Source of the DNA: Hyphococcus sp.
GTDB lineage: Bacteria; Pseudomonadota; Alphaproteobacteria; Caulobacterales; Parvularculaceae
NCBI GenBank assembly: GCA_021604585.1
Contig: BQJG01000025.1
Span: forward strand, 1 to 45,960
Reading direction: 5' to 3'
DNA: 45,960 bases
Below are positions 9,002-16,444 of this stretch, piece by piece. Position numbers and translations under genes: made by a program. Within the stretch, counting starts at the first letter, position 1, and every line of letters begins with the position of its first letter. The notes below the pieces were generated by a model, which was not told the DNA's origin, did not search any database, and saw only the letters and a list, made by a program, of their open reading frames with translations.

Positions 9002-9018
9002 AAGCCTGTCTGGCTTTT
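9002..9018 (+). terminator. Possible terminator after the membrane protein gene
   Basis: A 5-bp stem AAGCC/GGCTT (9002-9006 with 9012-9016, 5-base loop) followed by TT and an A/T-rich stretch lies 7 bases after the stop at 8995. The stem is short, so this is only a weak call. Confidence 0.35.
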
Positions 9019-9178
9019 AAGATTAAAACCAATTCATCCTTACACGCATTTTATTTGAATTTTAGCGGCCAGACGCGGCATAGTCCGCTCGCGAGGCGTT
9101 GACCATTTGCTGAGAAAACAGCGCAGATTGCAAGCGGGGCTGTGTGGGATGCGCATTTCGCATTTGTTGTAACTGTCC

Positions 9179-9196
9179 GGATCGCGCATGCGATCC
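9179..9196 (+). other. Perfect inverted repeat in the leader of the EF-hand gene
   Basis: Arms GGATCGC (9179-9185) and GCGATCC (9190-9196) flank a GCAT loop and end 26 bases before the ATG at 9223. It could be an operator or an RNA hairpin in the 5' leader. No T tract follows, so it is not a terminator. Confidence 0.45.
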
Positions 9197-9222
9197 AAAC
9201 GACGCAATTGAAAGGCCCCACG

Positions 9223-9471
9223 ATGACCACACGCATTCTGACTGCAACCGCCCTGCTGGCTCTTTGCGCGAGCATCGCCCACAGCCAGTCCACAGATTTT
9301 ATCAGCATGGATGCTGACGCTTCCGGCGGCTTATCGCTCGAAGAAATTCAGGCCGTCATTCCCGACGTCAAAGCGGAAGACTTTGGCCGCCACGATGGCG
9401 ACGCCTCCGGCGAACTCTCGGTTGAAGAATTCGCCGCGTGGATGGCGACCGAAACCGAAATGAATCAATAG
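9223..9471 (+). CDS. small secreted EF-hand protein
   Basis: An 82-residue protein with a signal peptide (MTTRILTATALLALCASIAHSQ) and two EF-hand calcium loops: Asp30-Glu41 (DADASGGLSLEE) and Asp58-Glu69 (DGDASGELSVEE). Both keep the acidic residues at loop positions 1, 3 and 12 and Gly at 6. The ATG at 9223 is chosen because it starts the signal peptide and has AAAGG upstream; a start at 9142 would put 27 unsuitable residues in front. The likely role is calcium binding in the periplasm or outside the cell. No enzymatic domain is present. It converges with glyS across 43 bases. Confidence 0.85.
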   Translation: MTTRILTATALLALCASIAHSQSTDFISMDADASGGLSLEEIQAVIPDVKAEDFGRHDGDASGELSVEEFAAWMATETEMNQ

Positions 9472-9484
9472 CCGGTGATGAGAG

Positions 9485-9516
9485 CGCTGGCCGGCCTCGC
9501 CGTCCAGCGTCTTTCT
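9485..9516 (+). terminator. Possible terminator after the EF-hand gene
   Basis: A 6-bp stem CGCTGG/CCAGCG (9485-9490 with 9504-9509) with a GC-rich loop is followed on the + strand by TCTTTCT, between the convergent EF-hand and glyS genes. The loop is long and the T tract interrupted, so confidence is low. Confidence 0.3.
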
Positions 9517-12067
9517 AGCCTTCGAGTTTTGAAAAATCGGCGACTTTCGCCGTAGCGGCGCGAAGGCGTGCGAGCAGCGCGAGGCGGTTGGCGCGGACAT
9601 CCTTGTCGTCGGCGTTGACCGTGACTTTTTCAAAGAAGGCGTCAAGCGGCGCGCGCAACTGGCTGAGCGCCGACATGGCGGCGGCGAAATCTTCTTCGGC
9701 GACGGCTTTTTCGGCTTTTGCTTCGGCGTCTTTCAGCGCCACATAGAGCGCTTTTTCTTCCGCATCTTTCAAAAGTTTTTCATCGATTGCGTCGGAAGCA
9801 GCTGACTTATCCTTTTTCTCTTCTGCTTTAAGAATATTCGCTGCGCGTTTGTACGCCGCCGCGAGATTAGCGCCGTCATCGGTTTTTAAAAATGCGGCGA
9901 GCGCTTCGAGCTTGGCGACGATCAGAACGAGATCGTCCTGCAGATTGCCGTCAGCGTCCGTCAGCACCGCATCAATCTGGTCGTGCTTGTGGCCTTTATC
10001 GCGGAGATAAACTTTCAGGCGGTCGTGGAAGAACGAAAGAAGATTCGTAGATAACGACGTGACTGCTTCATAGACAAGACCATACGGATCATCGTCTTTG
10101 TTATTTTCCTTCTTAAGGACGACGCCTATAATTTCCGGTGAAATCTTAGAGAAAATTTTTGCGCCAGAAAAATTATACAGCACCTCGGCAACGCTGACCA
10201 CTCGATCCCACAAAATACTGAATTCGTCGCTACCAACTATGTCAGCATCAATAAGCACATCGATAGGACCAGCATCTTTTAAATTCAGATGCTGTAATAA
10301 ACCTGCATGCTGAAAAGCGACCTTCCAAGGGCGTGATGTTATGAGTTCGTAGGCATCCAAGACTGATGCTTCAGGAGTTCCCTTGCCCATGTTCTGAAGT
10401 GCAAGTGCCAGCTCGAAGGAATCATTAGACACTAGGTTTGAGAATACTGGCTCTAAAACAATTTTTAGCTTCATCGAAGCGCTTGTTTTCAAAAGAAGTT
10501 CAATCACCCCCAACGCGGCCCGTCGCAACGCAAACGGATCGCTTGAACCGGTCGACTTTTTGTCAATGGCCCAGAACGCCGTCAGCGTGTCGATCTTGTC
10601 GGCGAGCGCCACGGCGACGCTAACCGGCGCAGTCGGCACATCATCATCCTGCCCCGCCGGTTTATAATGATCGCGGATGGCGTCGGCGATTTGCAACGCC
10701 TCCCGCTCCCCCGCATGCAGGGGAGCTGTCACGCTCGATTTATCCGGCGTGACTGAGGGGGTTTTTGCGCCTTCACCCCCTCCGTCGCCTTCGGCGCCAC
10801 CTCCCCCGTAAACGGGGGAGGAGGAATGCTGCGCCAAATAATAATACCGCCCCATCACCCCTTGCAGTTCGGGAAATTCATAGACCATGGCCGACACGAG
10901 ATCGGCCTTCGCCAGCATCGCCGCGCGTTCCGCCGCCGCAGGATCGGCGCCGACGCTGGGCGCAATTTCTTTCGCCAGCGCCGCGATGCGTCGCGCCTTG
11001 TCGCCGACGCTGCCGAGCCCTTCAAAAAACGTGACCTTGTCGAGCGCATCGATGCGATCAGCGAGCGGGATTTTCAAATCCTGATTATAAAGATACCAGC
11101 CATCGGAAAGCCGCGCAGTCAGCACCCGCTCATAGCCGGTGCGCATGGATTTGCCGCCATCGGCGGCTTCCAAATTCGCCACATAGATAAATTTATTGGC
11201 GAGGCGTCCGGTTTTGGGGTCACGCACGGAAAAATATTTCTGGTGCCCGCGCATGGAGGCGGTCAGCACTTCGTCGGGGAGTTTCAAAAACTTTTCGTCG
11301 AACGAGCCCATCATGGCGACCGGCCATTCAGCGAGCCCGGCGACTTCGTTCAACAAACCTTGATCCTCGACCAGCTCCAGCCCTTGCGCCTTGCACAAGG
11401 TCGCCGCATCGCGCGCGATGATTTCCTTGCGTTCTTCCGCATCGAGAACAACTTTGGCTTTCGATAAGGCGCTCGCATAAGCGTCGAATGATCGCGCCTG
11501 AATGTCACCAGACGACATGATCCGGTGGCCTTGCGTCACATCGCCTGCCGCAACGCCGTCAATGTCGAACGGCGCCACTTCGCCATCAAACGTGCAGAGC
11601 ACCGAATGTAAGGGGCGCACCCACTTCATCTCACCGTCACCCCAGCGCATGGACTTCGGCCAAGCAAAACCGCGCACGATTTCGGGGACAAACTCCGCAA
11701 TCAGGTCCGCCGTGTCGCGGCCCTTTTGATCGATCACCGCAACCCAATAGGCGCCTTTTTTGTCTTCGCGCTGTTCGCATTGATCGAGAGAGCTCAGCCC
11801 GGCGGATTTCAAAAATCCCTCAACCGCCCGTTCAGGCGCGCCGACGCGCGGTCCTTTTTTCTCCTCACGCCGGTCTGGTTGCCGTGCCGGCAGGCCGCTG
11901 GCGACCAACGTCAAGCGCCGCGGGCCGGAAAACGCCTTCACTCCTTCGGGCATGAAGCCGGCGTCCAAAAGCGCCTTGTTCACGGCGCGCTCAAGGTCAG
12001 ACGCCGCCCTGGCTTGCATGCGGGCGGGGATTTCTTCGGAGAATAATTCTAACAATAAATCTGGCAT
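9515..12067 (-). CDS. glyS: glycyl-tRNA synthetase beta subunit, with two internal insertions
   Basis: Beta subunit of the heterotetrameric glycyl-tRNA synthetase, which binds and positions tRNA-Gly for the alpha subunit GlyQ. Family blocks are in order: MPDLLLELFSEEIPARMQ at the start, KSMRWGDGEMKWVRPLHS, TASMRGHQKYFSV, LTARLSDGWYLYNQDL, VYEFPELQGVMGRYY, DPFALRRAALGVIELL, FFHDRLKVYLRDKG and the terminal VRANRLALLARL. At 850 residues it is roughly 150 longer than the usual 690-750. The excess lies in two places: about residues 415-455, encoded by a palindromic repeat element (see 10703-10826), and about residues 523-675, encoded by AT-richer DNA. The reading frame stays open through both. Nothing suggests a pseudogene, and no second copy is visible. 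Confidence 0.96.
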   Translation of the reverse strand: MPDLLLELFSEEIPARMQARAASDLERAVNKALLDAGFMPEGVKAFSGPRRLTLVASGLPARQPDRREEKKGPRVGAPERAVEGFLKSAGLSSLDQCEQREDKKGAYWVAVIDQKGRDTADLIAEFVPEIVRGFAWPKSMRWGDGEMKWVRPLHSVLCTFDGEVAPFDIDGVAAGDVTQGHRIMSSGDIQARSFDAYASALSKAKVVLDAEERKEIIARDAATLCKAQGLELVEDQGLLNEVAGLAEWPVAMMGSFDEKFLKLPDEVLTASMRGHQKYFSVRDPKTGRLANKFIYVANLEAADGGKSMRTGYERVLTARLSDGWYLYNQDLKIPLADRIDALDKVTFFEGLGSVGDKARRIAALAKEIAPSVGADPAAAERAAMLAKADLVSAMVYEFPELQGVMGRYYYLAQHSSSPVYGGGGAEGDGGGEGAKTPSVTPDKSSVTAPLHAGEREALQIADAIRDHYKPAGQDDDVPTAPVSVAVALADKIDTLTAFWAIDKKSTGSSDPFALRRAALGVIELLLKTSASMKLKIVLEPVFSNLVSNDSFELALALQNMGKGTPEASVLDAYELITSRPWKVAFQHAGLLQHLNLKDAGPIDVLIDADIVGSDEFSILWDRVVSVAEVLYNFSGAKIFSKISPEIIGVVLKKENNKDDDPYGLVYEAVTSLSTNLLSFFHDRLKVYLRDKGHKHDQIDAVLTDADGNLQDDLVLIVAKLEALAAFLKTDDGANLAAAYKRAANILKAEEKKDKSAASDAIDEKLLKDAEEKALYVALKDAEAKAEKAVAEEDFAAAMSALSQLRAPLDAFFEKVTVNADDKDVRANRLALLARLRAATAKVADFSKLEG
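10703..10826 (-). repeat. Palindromic repeat element inserted in frame within glyS
   Basis: Five consecutive inverted repeats fill about 120 bases: GCTCCCC/GGGGAGC (10705-10711, 10720-10726); GTCACGC/GCGTGAC (10728-10734, 10747-10753); GAGGGGG/CCCCCTC (10755-10761, 10776-10782); CGCC/GGCG (10786-10789, 10793-10796); and CCTCCCCCG/CGGGGGAGG (10800-10808, 10813-10821). The GGGGGAGG palindromes are the kind of dispersed element I know from intergenic regions of other alphaproteobacteria. Read as protein it gives a low-complexity stretch (SSSPVYGGGGAEGDGGG and onward to LHAGERE) between the conserved GRYYYLAQH and IADAIRDHYKP. Exact ends are uncertain by a few bases. No other copy is visible in the window. 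Confidence 0.8.
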
Positions 12068-12108
12068 GGGGCCGGGTTCTAAGGGCGGTTTAGAGCGGGA
12101 GCAAGCGC

Positions 12109-12555
12109 CTAGCCCGTCATCCGCCGGACCTGCACCGCGTTCATCCGGACCGCGAGCTTGTCGTCGGCGTTGATGAAATCCGCCTCCACATGGATGAGCG
12201 TCGCCGAGGCGTTGGTGACCCGGCCTTTGATAATCGCCAAGGGCAGCATCAGCGGCCGGAAATAATTGGTTTCGAGCTTTGATGTACGGAAGCGTTCTTT
12301 GTTGTCGGTCAACACCGTCATCGCGGTCAGCCCCGCGACATGGTCCGCCACCGAAGCGATATGGCCGCCAAACATCACGCCGTCGGGCATGACGAAGCGA
12401 TCATCTATGTCCCATCGCAAGGTGACCTCGCCCCAGGTCCAATGGCTCAACTCGAAATTGCCAAGCTTTTCTTCGGCCCATTCGTTGAAGCGCGAGCCGC
12501 CAGCCTTATAGCCGTTCAAGATGTCGGTATGGCGTTCGGAGGTGGTGCGGGTCAT
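12109..12555 (-). CDS. PaaI-like hotdog-fold thioesterase
   Basis: A 148-residue hotdog protein, probably an acyl-CoA thioesterase acting in the cytoplasm. The hotdog helix block DGVMFGGHIASVADHVAG and the following strand LETNYFRPLMLPLAIIKGRV are characteristic of the PaaI-like group. The ATG at 12555 is preferred over the longer frame starting at 12630. It lies 7 bases after the stop of the upstream lipoprotein gene, has AGGAA upstream and begins MTRTTSERHTDI. The two genes are probably cotranscribed. The substrate cannot be read from the sequence. Confidence 0.8.
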   Translation of the reverse strand: MTRTTSERHTDILNGYKAGGSRFNEWAEEKLGNFELSHWTWGEVTLRWDIDDRFVMPDGVMFGGHIASVADHVAGLTAMTVLTDNKERFRTSKLETNYFRPLMLPLAIIKGRVTNASATLIHVEADFINADDKLAVRMNAVQVRRMTG

Positions 12556-12562
12556 GTCTGCT

Positions 12563-13117
12563 CTATTCCTTTGCGCCGTAAAAATCTTCGCGCGGGCCAA
12601 TGAGATCATCAATATCCAGCACAGCGTCAAGCTCGGTCAGCATCTCGTCAAACTGTTCTCGCCCGTCCATGCCGAAACAGCCCTGATAAAGCCGGACAGC
12701 GTGAGATAGTTTTTTACCGTTGAAAGATATGCTCACGCTCGGCATGTCGGTCGCCATCTGCGCACAATTTGATCCGTCCTCATTCGGATAGGCTGCATCG
12801 TAAGATGCGAAATCATGCGATTTGGCAATGGCAACCAGCCTGTTGAACGCGCCATCGGGCAGGCGCTTGCTGACCGCGCCGCCCGCTTCCGCCACGAAAC
12901 GCTCCCCTTCAAAAACCAGCAGATCGCGATCATCGACGCTCACTTTATAGACAGGACAAAACCCGAAACAGGCGGTGCGCTGCAGCGTGAACTGGTCATG
13001 CTTTGGCGCATTGGGATTCTGCACGCCCGGCGTGGCGTAATAGGGCGTGTAGCCCTGCGTCGAACAGGCGCCGGCAAGCGCGGCCAATATCAACCCGACA
13101 ACCATTGTGAAGCGCAT
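12563..13117 (-). CDS. DUF6438 lipoprotein
   Basis: A 184-residue predicted lipoprotein: MRFTMVVGLILAALAGACST gives a lipobox with Cys18. The start ATG 13117 has AAAGGA upstream and removes an unsuitable 15-residue extension. The mature part contains LQRTACFGFCPVYKVSVDD, the hallmark opening of DUF6438, whose two cysteines probably form a disulfide. A second pair of cysteines occurs in SNCAQM and LYQGCFGMDG. It is probably exported to the periplasm and anchored in a membrane. The function of DUF6438 is not known. It lies just upstream of the hotdog thioesterase. Confidence 0.72.
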   Translation of the reverse strand: MRFTMVVGLILAALAGACSTQGYTPYYATPGVQNPNAPKHDQFTLQRTACFGFCPVYKVSVDDRDLLVFEGERFVAEAGGAVSKRLPDGAFNRLVAIAKSHDFASYDAAYPNEDGSNCAQMATDMPSVSISFNGKKLSHAVRLYQGCFGMDGREQFDEMLTELDAVLDIDDLIGPREDFYGAKE

Positions 13118-13449
13118 AGCAAATCCTTTGTGAGCAGCGGCGTGGTGATCCGGTGCAATCATAGACCAATCCAGCCCAAACGACAGCGAAATATGTCAGC
13201 CTCCCAATAGCAGACAACCGATAGAAAATATTTATCCGTATACAGATTTATATTAGGATTAAGTCCCTGTAATTCTTTCCATTAATTAATGGCCCGTCGC
13301 AAGGACGGGCCATCGGCGCCTTACATTCAACGTATTCACCGCCTATCTCTGGTCTTACTCAAGTTGTGTTCCTTCGCGCCTGAACGGGCGCCGTCCCAAA
13401 CGGACGCTCACAAGGGGCCATGGCCCCTAATCAAAACAGGAGAGTTTTT
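13118..13449. other. 332-base intergenic region with two palindromes
   Basis: No open frame here looks real. The region separates the divergent DUF6438 and DUF1328 genes and must hold both promoters. It contains a 10-bp perfect stem (ATGGCCCGTC at 13289-13298, GACGGGCCAT at 13304-13313) next to an AT-rich block at 13281-13290, and a 16-base perfect palindrome, AGGGGCCATGGCCCCT, at 13413-13428 immediately before the DUF1328 ribosome binding site. The stretch 13215-13290 is clearly AT-rich compared with the flanks, as expected of a promoter. Confidence 0.5.
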
Positions 13450-13611
13450 ATGCTTGGTTGGGCATTGACCTTTTTTATCGTCGCCATCATCGCCGCCTTT
13501 TTCGGTTTTGGCGGAATCGCCGGCGCAGCGAGCGGCATCGCACAGGTTCTGTTCTTTATTTTCCTGGTGCTGTTTGTCGTGTCGATTGTGTTTCGGTTGA
13601 TCCGGCGCTAA
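13450..13611 (+). CDS. DUF1328 small membrane protein
   Basis: A 53-residue protein made of two hydrophobic helices: LGWALTFFIVAIIAAFFGF and a second helix around ASGIAQVLFFIFLVLFVVSIVF. The Gly/Ala-rich turn FGGIAGAASGIA between them and the RLIRR end are typical of the DUF1328 (YtjA-like) family. ATG 13450 is chosen over 13420 because AGGAGAG lies at 13439-13445 at proper spacing and the family begins at MLGWAL. The family is often linked to stress responses, but I could not find a convincing stress-sigma promoter here. It converges with mtgA across 22 bases. Confidence 0.88.
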   Translation: MLGWALTFFIVAIIAAFFGFGGIAGAASGIAQVLFFIFLVLFVVSIVFRLIRR

Positions 13612-13633
13612 CGCAGCGCCCCGATGAGATTTG

Positions 13634-14392
13634 TTACTTTGATTTCAACACACACGCATCCAGCCCATCGCGCCGGACCTGGTTCATTCGCGACCGGACC
13701 GTCCCGGCGCGCTGGCGCACATACGGTCCCGGCGGATCAACGCGCCATTTATGCGGGTTCGGCAGAACGCTGGCCAGCAGCGCCGCTTCCTGCGCTGTCA
13801 AATGTTTCGCGCTTTTGCCGAACCGCGCTTGCGCTGCGGCTTCCGCGCCGAAATGACCGTCGCCCCATTCGGCGATGTTCAAATAGACTTCCATAATCCG
13901 CCGCTTCGGCCAGATCGCTTCGATCACCACTGTCATCCACGCCTCGCCGCCCTTGCGCAGCCAGCCGCCGCCATTCCAGAAGAACGCATTCTTCGCCGTC
14001 TGCTGCGAGATGGTCGAAGCGCCGCGCAATTTCTTGCCGTTCTTTGCTTCGGTTAGCGCCTTGTCGATCGCCGTTCTGTCGATGCCGTGATGCAGGCAAA
14101 AACGGGTATCCTCCGCAGCGATCACCGCTGTCACGAGATTGGGCGAGATATCCTCAAGCCGAGTCCAGGGATGGTGGATGACGTCGCCGCTCAGCTTTCG
14201 CTGCAACATCAACAGCGTGCCCGGCGGCGCGGCCACTGTATAGAACCCGGCCCAGACCAGCGTGCCGAAAAACAACGAAAACGCGCCAATCGCGCCCGCG
14301 CGCAAGGCAAGGCGCAGCCGGTTTGGCGCCTTTGTCTTTTTCTTTTTCCGGCGCCTGCGTTTGCGCTTCGGTGCGGTTAGGTCGGAATTCAT
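13634..14392 (-). CDS. mtgA: monofunctional biosynthetic peptidoglycan transglycosylase
   Basis: Polymerises lipid II into glycan strands at the outer face of the inner membrane (glycosyltransferase family 51). The 252-residue protein has a very basic cytoplasmic tail (KRKRRRRKKKKTK), one membrane helix at about 33-54 and then the catalytic domain. Visible motifs are AAEDTRFCLHHG with catalytic Glu94, GASTISQQTAKN (124-135), RKGGEAWMTVVIEAIWPKRRI in segments, and EVYLNIAEWGDGHFGAEAAA. No transpeptidase domain follows, which distinguishes it from class A penicillin-binding proteins. Confidence 0.96.
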   Translation of the reverse strand: MNSDLTAPKRKRRRRKKKKTKAPNRLRLALRAGAIGAFSLFFGTLVWAGFYTVAAPPGTLLMLQRKLSGDVIHHPWTRLEDISPNLVTAVIAAEDTRFCLHHGIDRTAIDKALTEAKNGKKLRGASTISQQTAKNAFFWNGGGWLRKGGEAWMTVVIEAIWPKRRIMEVYLNIAEWGDGHFGAEAAAQARFGKSAKHLTAQEAALLASVLPNPHKWRVDPPGPYVRQRAGTVRSRMNQVRRDGLDACVLKSK

Positions 14393-14404
14393 TTACGCCC
14401 CACG

Positions 14405-14430
14405 AAAAAGGGCGGCGCGTGACGCCGCCC
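14405..14430 (-). terminator. Rho-independent terminator after the DUF1761 gene
   Basis: On the minus strand an 8-bp perfect stem GGGCGGCG/CGCCGCCC (14430-14423 with 14417-14410, 5-base loop) is followed directly by five Ts (14409-14405). It lies between the DUF1761 gene, ending at 14456, and mtgA, starting at 14392, so mtgA needs its own promoter or read-through. Confidence 0.8.
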
Positions 14431-14455
14431 CTCAATCCATGATGTCGCTTTCGAC

Positions 14456-14866
14456 TTATTTTATCAAGCGAAGGATAAGCGCGGAAACAACCCAACCGAC
14501 CAGCAAATGCGACGCGTCGATCATCAACATGGTCGCATTATGCCCCGGCATATATAGATAGGAGTAGTGACAAAAGGGCAGTGCGATGAAGAACCACAGC
14601 ACTGCCGCCGTCGTGGCCGCGGCAGTGGGCGTCGCATCGCCTTTCCATTTCAACACCAGACCGAGACCGATGACCTGCAGCAGCGTGATCAAAAAGCCGC
14701 CCGCCATCCACACCGGGCTCTCCGCATCCGCCGCTTCCGACGGAATACCTGCAGCGGCCATCCAAGCGTCGGAAAACATGACGCCATACCAAAGATAGCC
14801 GACTAAGAAGAACGCAACCGACGCAGCGATTACAGCAATCAGATTCAAACCAAGAATTTTGGGCAT
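14456..14866 (-). CDS. DUF1761 membrane protein
   Basis: A 136-residue protein with four hydrophobic segments: about residues 7-27, 53-70, 82-98 and 116-134. The opening LGLNLIAVIAASVAFFLVGYLWYG matches the start of DUF1761 proteins, an inner-membrane family of unknown function. The ribosome binding site GGGAGG ends five bases before ATG 14866. The GTG at 14872 abuts that site and cannot be used efficiently, so ATG 14866 is preferred. It is the last gene before a strong terminator. Confidence 0.78.
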   Translation of the reverse strand: MPKILGLNLIAVIAASVAFFLVGYLWYGVMFSDAWMAAAGIPSEAADAESPVWMAGGFLITLLQVIGLGLVLKWKGDATPTAAATTAAVLWFFIALPFCHYSYLYMPGHNATMLMIDASHLLVGWVVSALILRLIK

Positions 14867-14999
14867 GTTCACCCTCCCTATTTATGGCTCGAACGGATTA
14901 TACCGCGCGCCGCATGAAAGCGGCAACGCGTAAAGTGTTAACATGCTGCAGGTGCGAATTTCTCCGAACCCGGCATTTTACATGGGCTATACGGAGTAT

Positions 15000-15467
15000 T
15001 TACGCGAAAGCGCCGAAGCTGCGGAAGCGCTCGACAATGGGTGAATAATCCGCAGGCTGTTCGTCATAGAGCAGATCGTCTTTTTCGAACTTGATCCAGC
15101 ACTGGGCGCTTTTCACCCATATATGCCCTGCGGGCCTGACCCAGCTTTTGTCGTCGAAGGTTCCGGCGCGAAGACTTAAAACGCCGATCGACGGCGTCTG
15201 GCCGTTGGCGATACGGCAGCCGCAATCGCCGCAATAATATCCGTATCGTTTGTTGCCGGCGTCTGAGATCCACTCGGTCTTCGCGGGCTTGCCTTCAGTA
15301 AAGGAGAAAGCGCTTTCGACAATGGCGGTAGAGAGCACAAACGCGCTGCCGGTCTGTTTCTGGCAGTTGGCGCAGTGGCAGGCATAGAGCATGATCGGCG
15401 CAGCGGAGAGTTCATAACGCAGCTTGCCGCACTGGCATCCGCCTTCGAGGGGGAGTGAAATTGTCAT
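15000..15467 (-). CDS. GFA/CENP-V domain zinc protein
   Basis: A 155-residue protein of the glutathione-dependent formaldehyde-activating (GFA) family. Its zinc-binding cysteine sets are GGCQCGKLRY, ACHCANCQKQTGSAF and YCGDCGCRIANG, in the usual order and spacing. Members bind glutathione adducts or related thiols, but most have no proven activity. It starts 3 bases after the glyQ stop and is therefore probably expressed with glyQ. No formaldehyde dehydrogenase is nearby, so the substrate remains open. Confidence 0.88.
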   Translation of the reverse strand: MTISLPLEGGCQCGKLRYELSAAPIMLYACHCANCQKQTGSAFVLSTAIVESAFSFTEGKPAKTEWISDAGNKRYGYYCGDCGCRIANGQTPSIGVLSLRAGTFDDKSWVRPAGHIWVKSAQCWIKFEKDDLLYDEQPADYSPIVERFRSFGAFA

Positions 15468-15470
15468 ATT

Positions 15471-16409
15471 TTACGCCTCCGCGTAATCCACGATGCCGGC
15501 GCCTTCGCTGCGCCCTTGCGGGCTTTCCAGCCACGCCTCGCAGCAGGCTTTTGAAAGCGTTCTGACGCGCAGAATGTAGGATTGTCGCTCGGTCGCGGAG
15601 ATCACGCCGCGCGCATCGAGCAGATTGAACAGATGCGAAGCTTTCACGCATTGCTCATAAGCGGGCAATGGATAGGCCTTTCCAGCTTTCTTTCCGGCTT
15701 CGATGATGGCCGCGCAATTTTCTTCCGCTTCTCTGAACTGCCGGAACAGAACTTCTGTGTTCGCAAGCTCGAAATTATAGGCCGACTGTTCGACTTCGTT
15801 CTGGTGGAACACGTCGCCATAAGTGAAGGGCGATCCGTCCGGCTTTCTGCCGCCATAGACGAGATCGAAACCGTTATCGACGCCCTGCACATACATAGCG
15901 AGACGTTCCAGTCCGTAAGTGATTTCACCGGTCACGGGTTTGCAGTCGAAACCGCCAACCTGTTGAAAGTAAGTGAATTGCGACACTTCCATGCCGTCGC
16001 ACCAGACTTCCCAGCCGAGACCCCAGGCGCCCAAGGTCGGGCTTTCCCAATCATCCTCGACAAAGCGGATGTCATGCACCTTGCGGTCAACGCCGATCGC
16101 ATCGAGCGAACCGAGATAGAGCTCCTGAATGTTGTCGGGGCTCGGCTTCAGCACCACCTGGAACTGATAATAATGCTGAAAGCGGTTCGGGTTGGCGCCA
16201 TAGCGGCCATCGGTCGGGCGCCGGCAGGGCTGAACATAGGCGGCGTTCCACGGCTTCGGACCGAGCGAGCGCAAGGTCGTCGCCGGGTGAAACGTCCCCG
16301 CTCCCATCTCCATGTCATAGGGCTGCAAGATCACGCAGCCCTGATCGGCCCAGTAATTCTGGAGGGTGAGGATGAGCTCTTGGAAGGACTGTTTTTTCGG
16401 TTCTGTCAT
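15471..16409 (-). CDS. glyQ: glycyl-tRNA synthetase alpha subunit
   Basis: Catalytic subunit of the alpha2beta2 glycyl-tRNA synthetase, which activates glycine with ATP and partners GlyS. The 312-residue length is normal. Diagnostic blocks are CVILQPYDMEMGAGTFHP, LRSLGPKPWNAAYVQPCRRP, DGRYGANPNRFQHYYQFQV, and VHDIRFVEDDWESPTLGAWG. ATG 16409 begins MTEPKKQSFQELILTLQ as in relatives; a frame extending to 16619 overlaps the permease and is rejected. glyS is on the same strand but about 3.4 kb downstream, with five minus-strand genes between. Confidence 0.97.
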   Translation of the reverse strand: MTEPKKQSFQELILTLQNYWADQGCVILQPYDMEMGAGTFHPATTLRSLGPKPWNAAYVQPCRRPTDGRYGANPNRFQHYYQFQVVLKPSPDNIQELYLGSLDAIGVDRKVHDIRFVEDDWESPTLGAWGLGWEVWCDGMEVSQFTYFQQVGGFDCKPVTGEITYGLERLAMYVQGVDNGFDLVYGGRKPDGSPFTYGDVFHQNEVEQSAYNFELANTEVLFRQFREAEENCAAIIEAGKKAGKAYPLPAYEQCVKASHLFNLLDARGVISATERQSYILRVRTLSKACCEAWLESPQGRSEGAGIVDYAEA

Positions 16410-16444
16410 GGTGCGGCGGACGCTAGGCGGGGTTTTCCAGAGGG

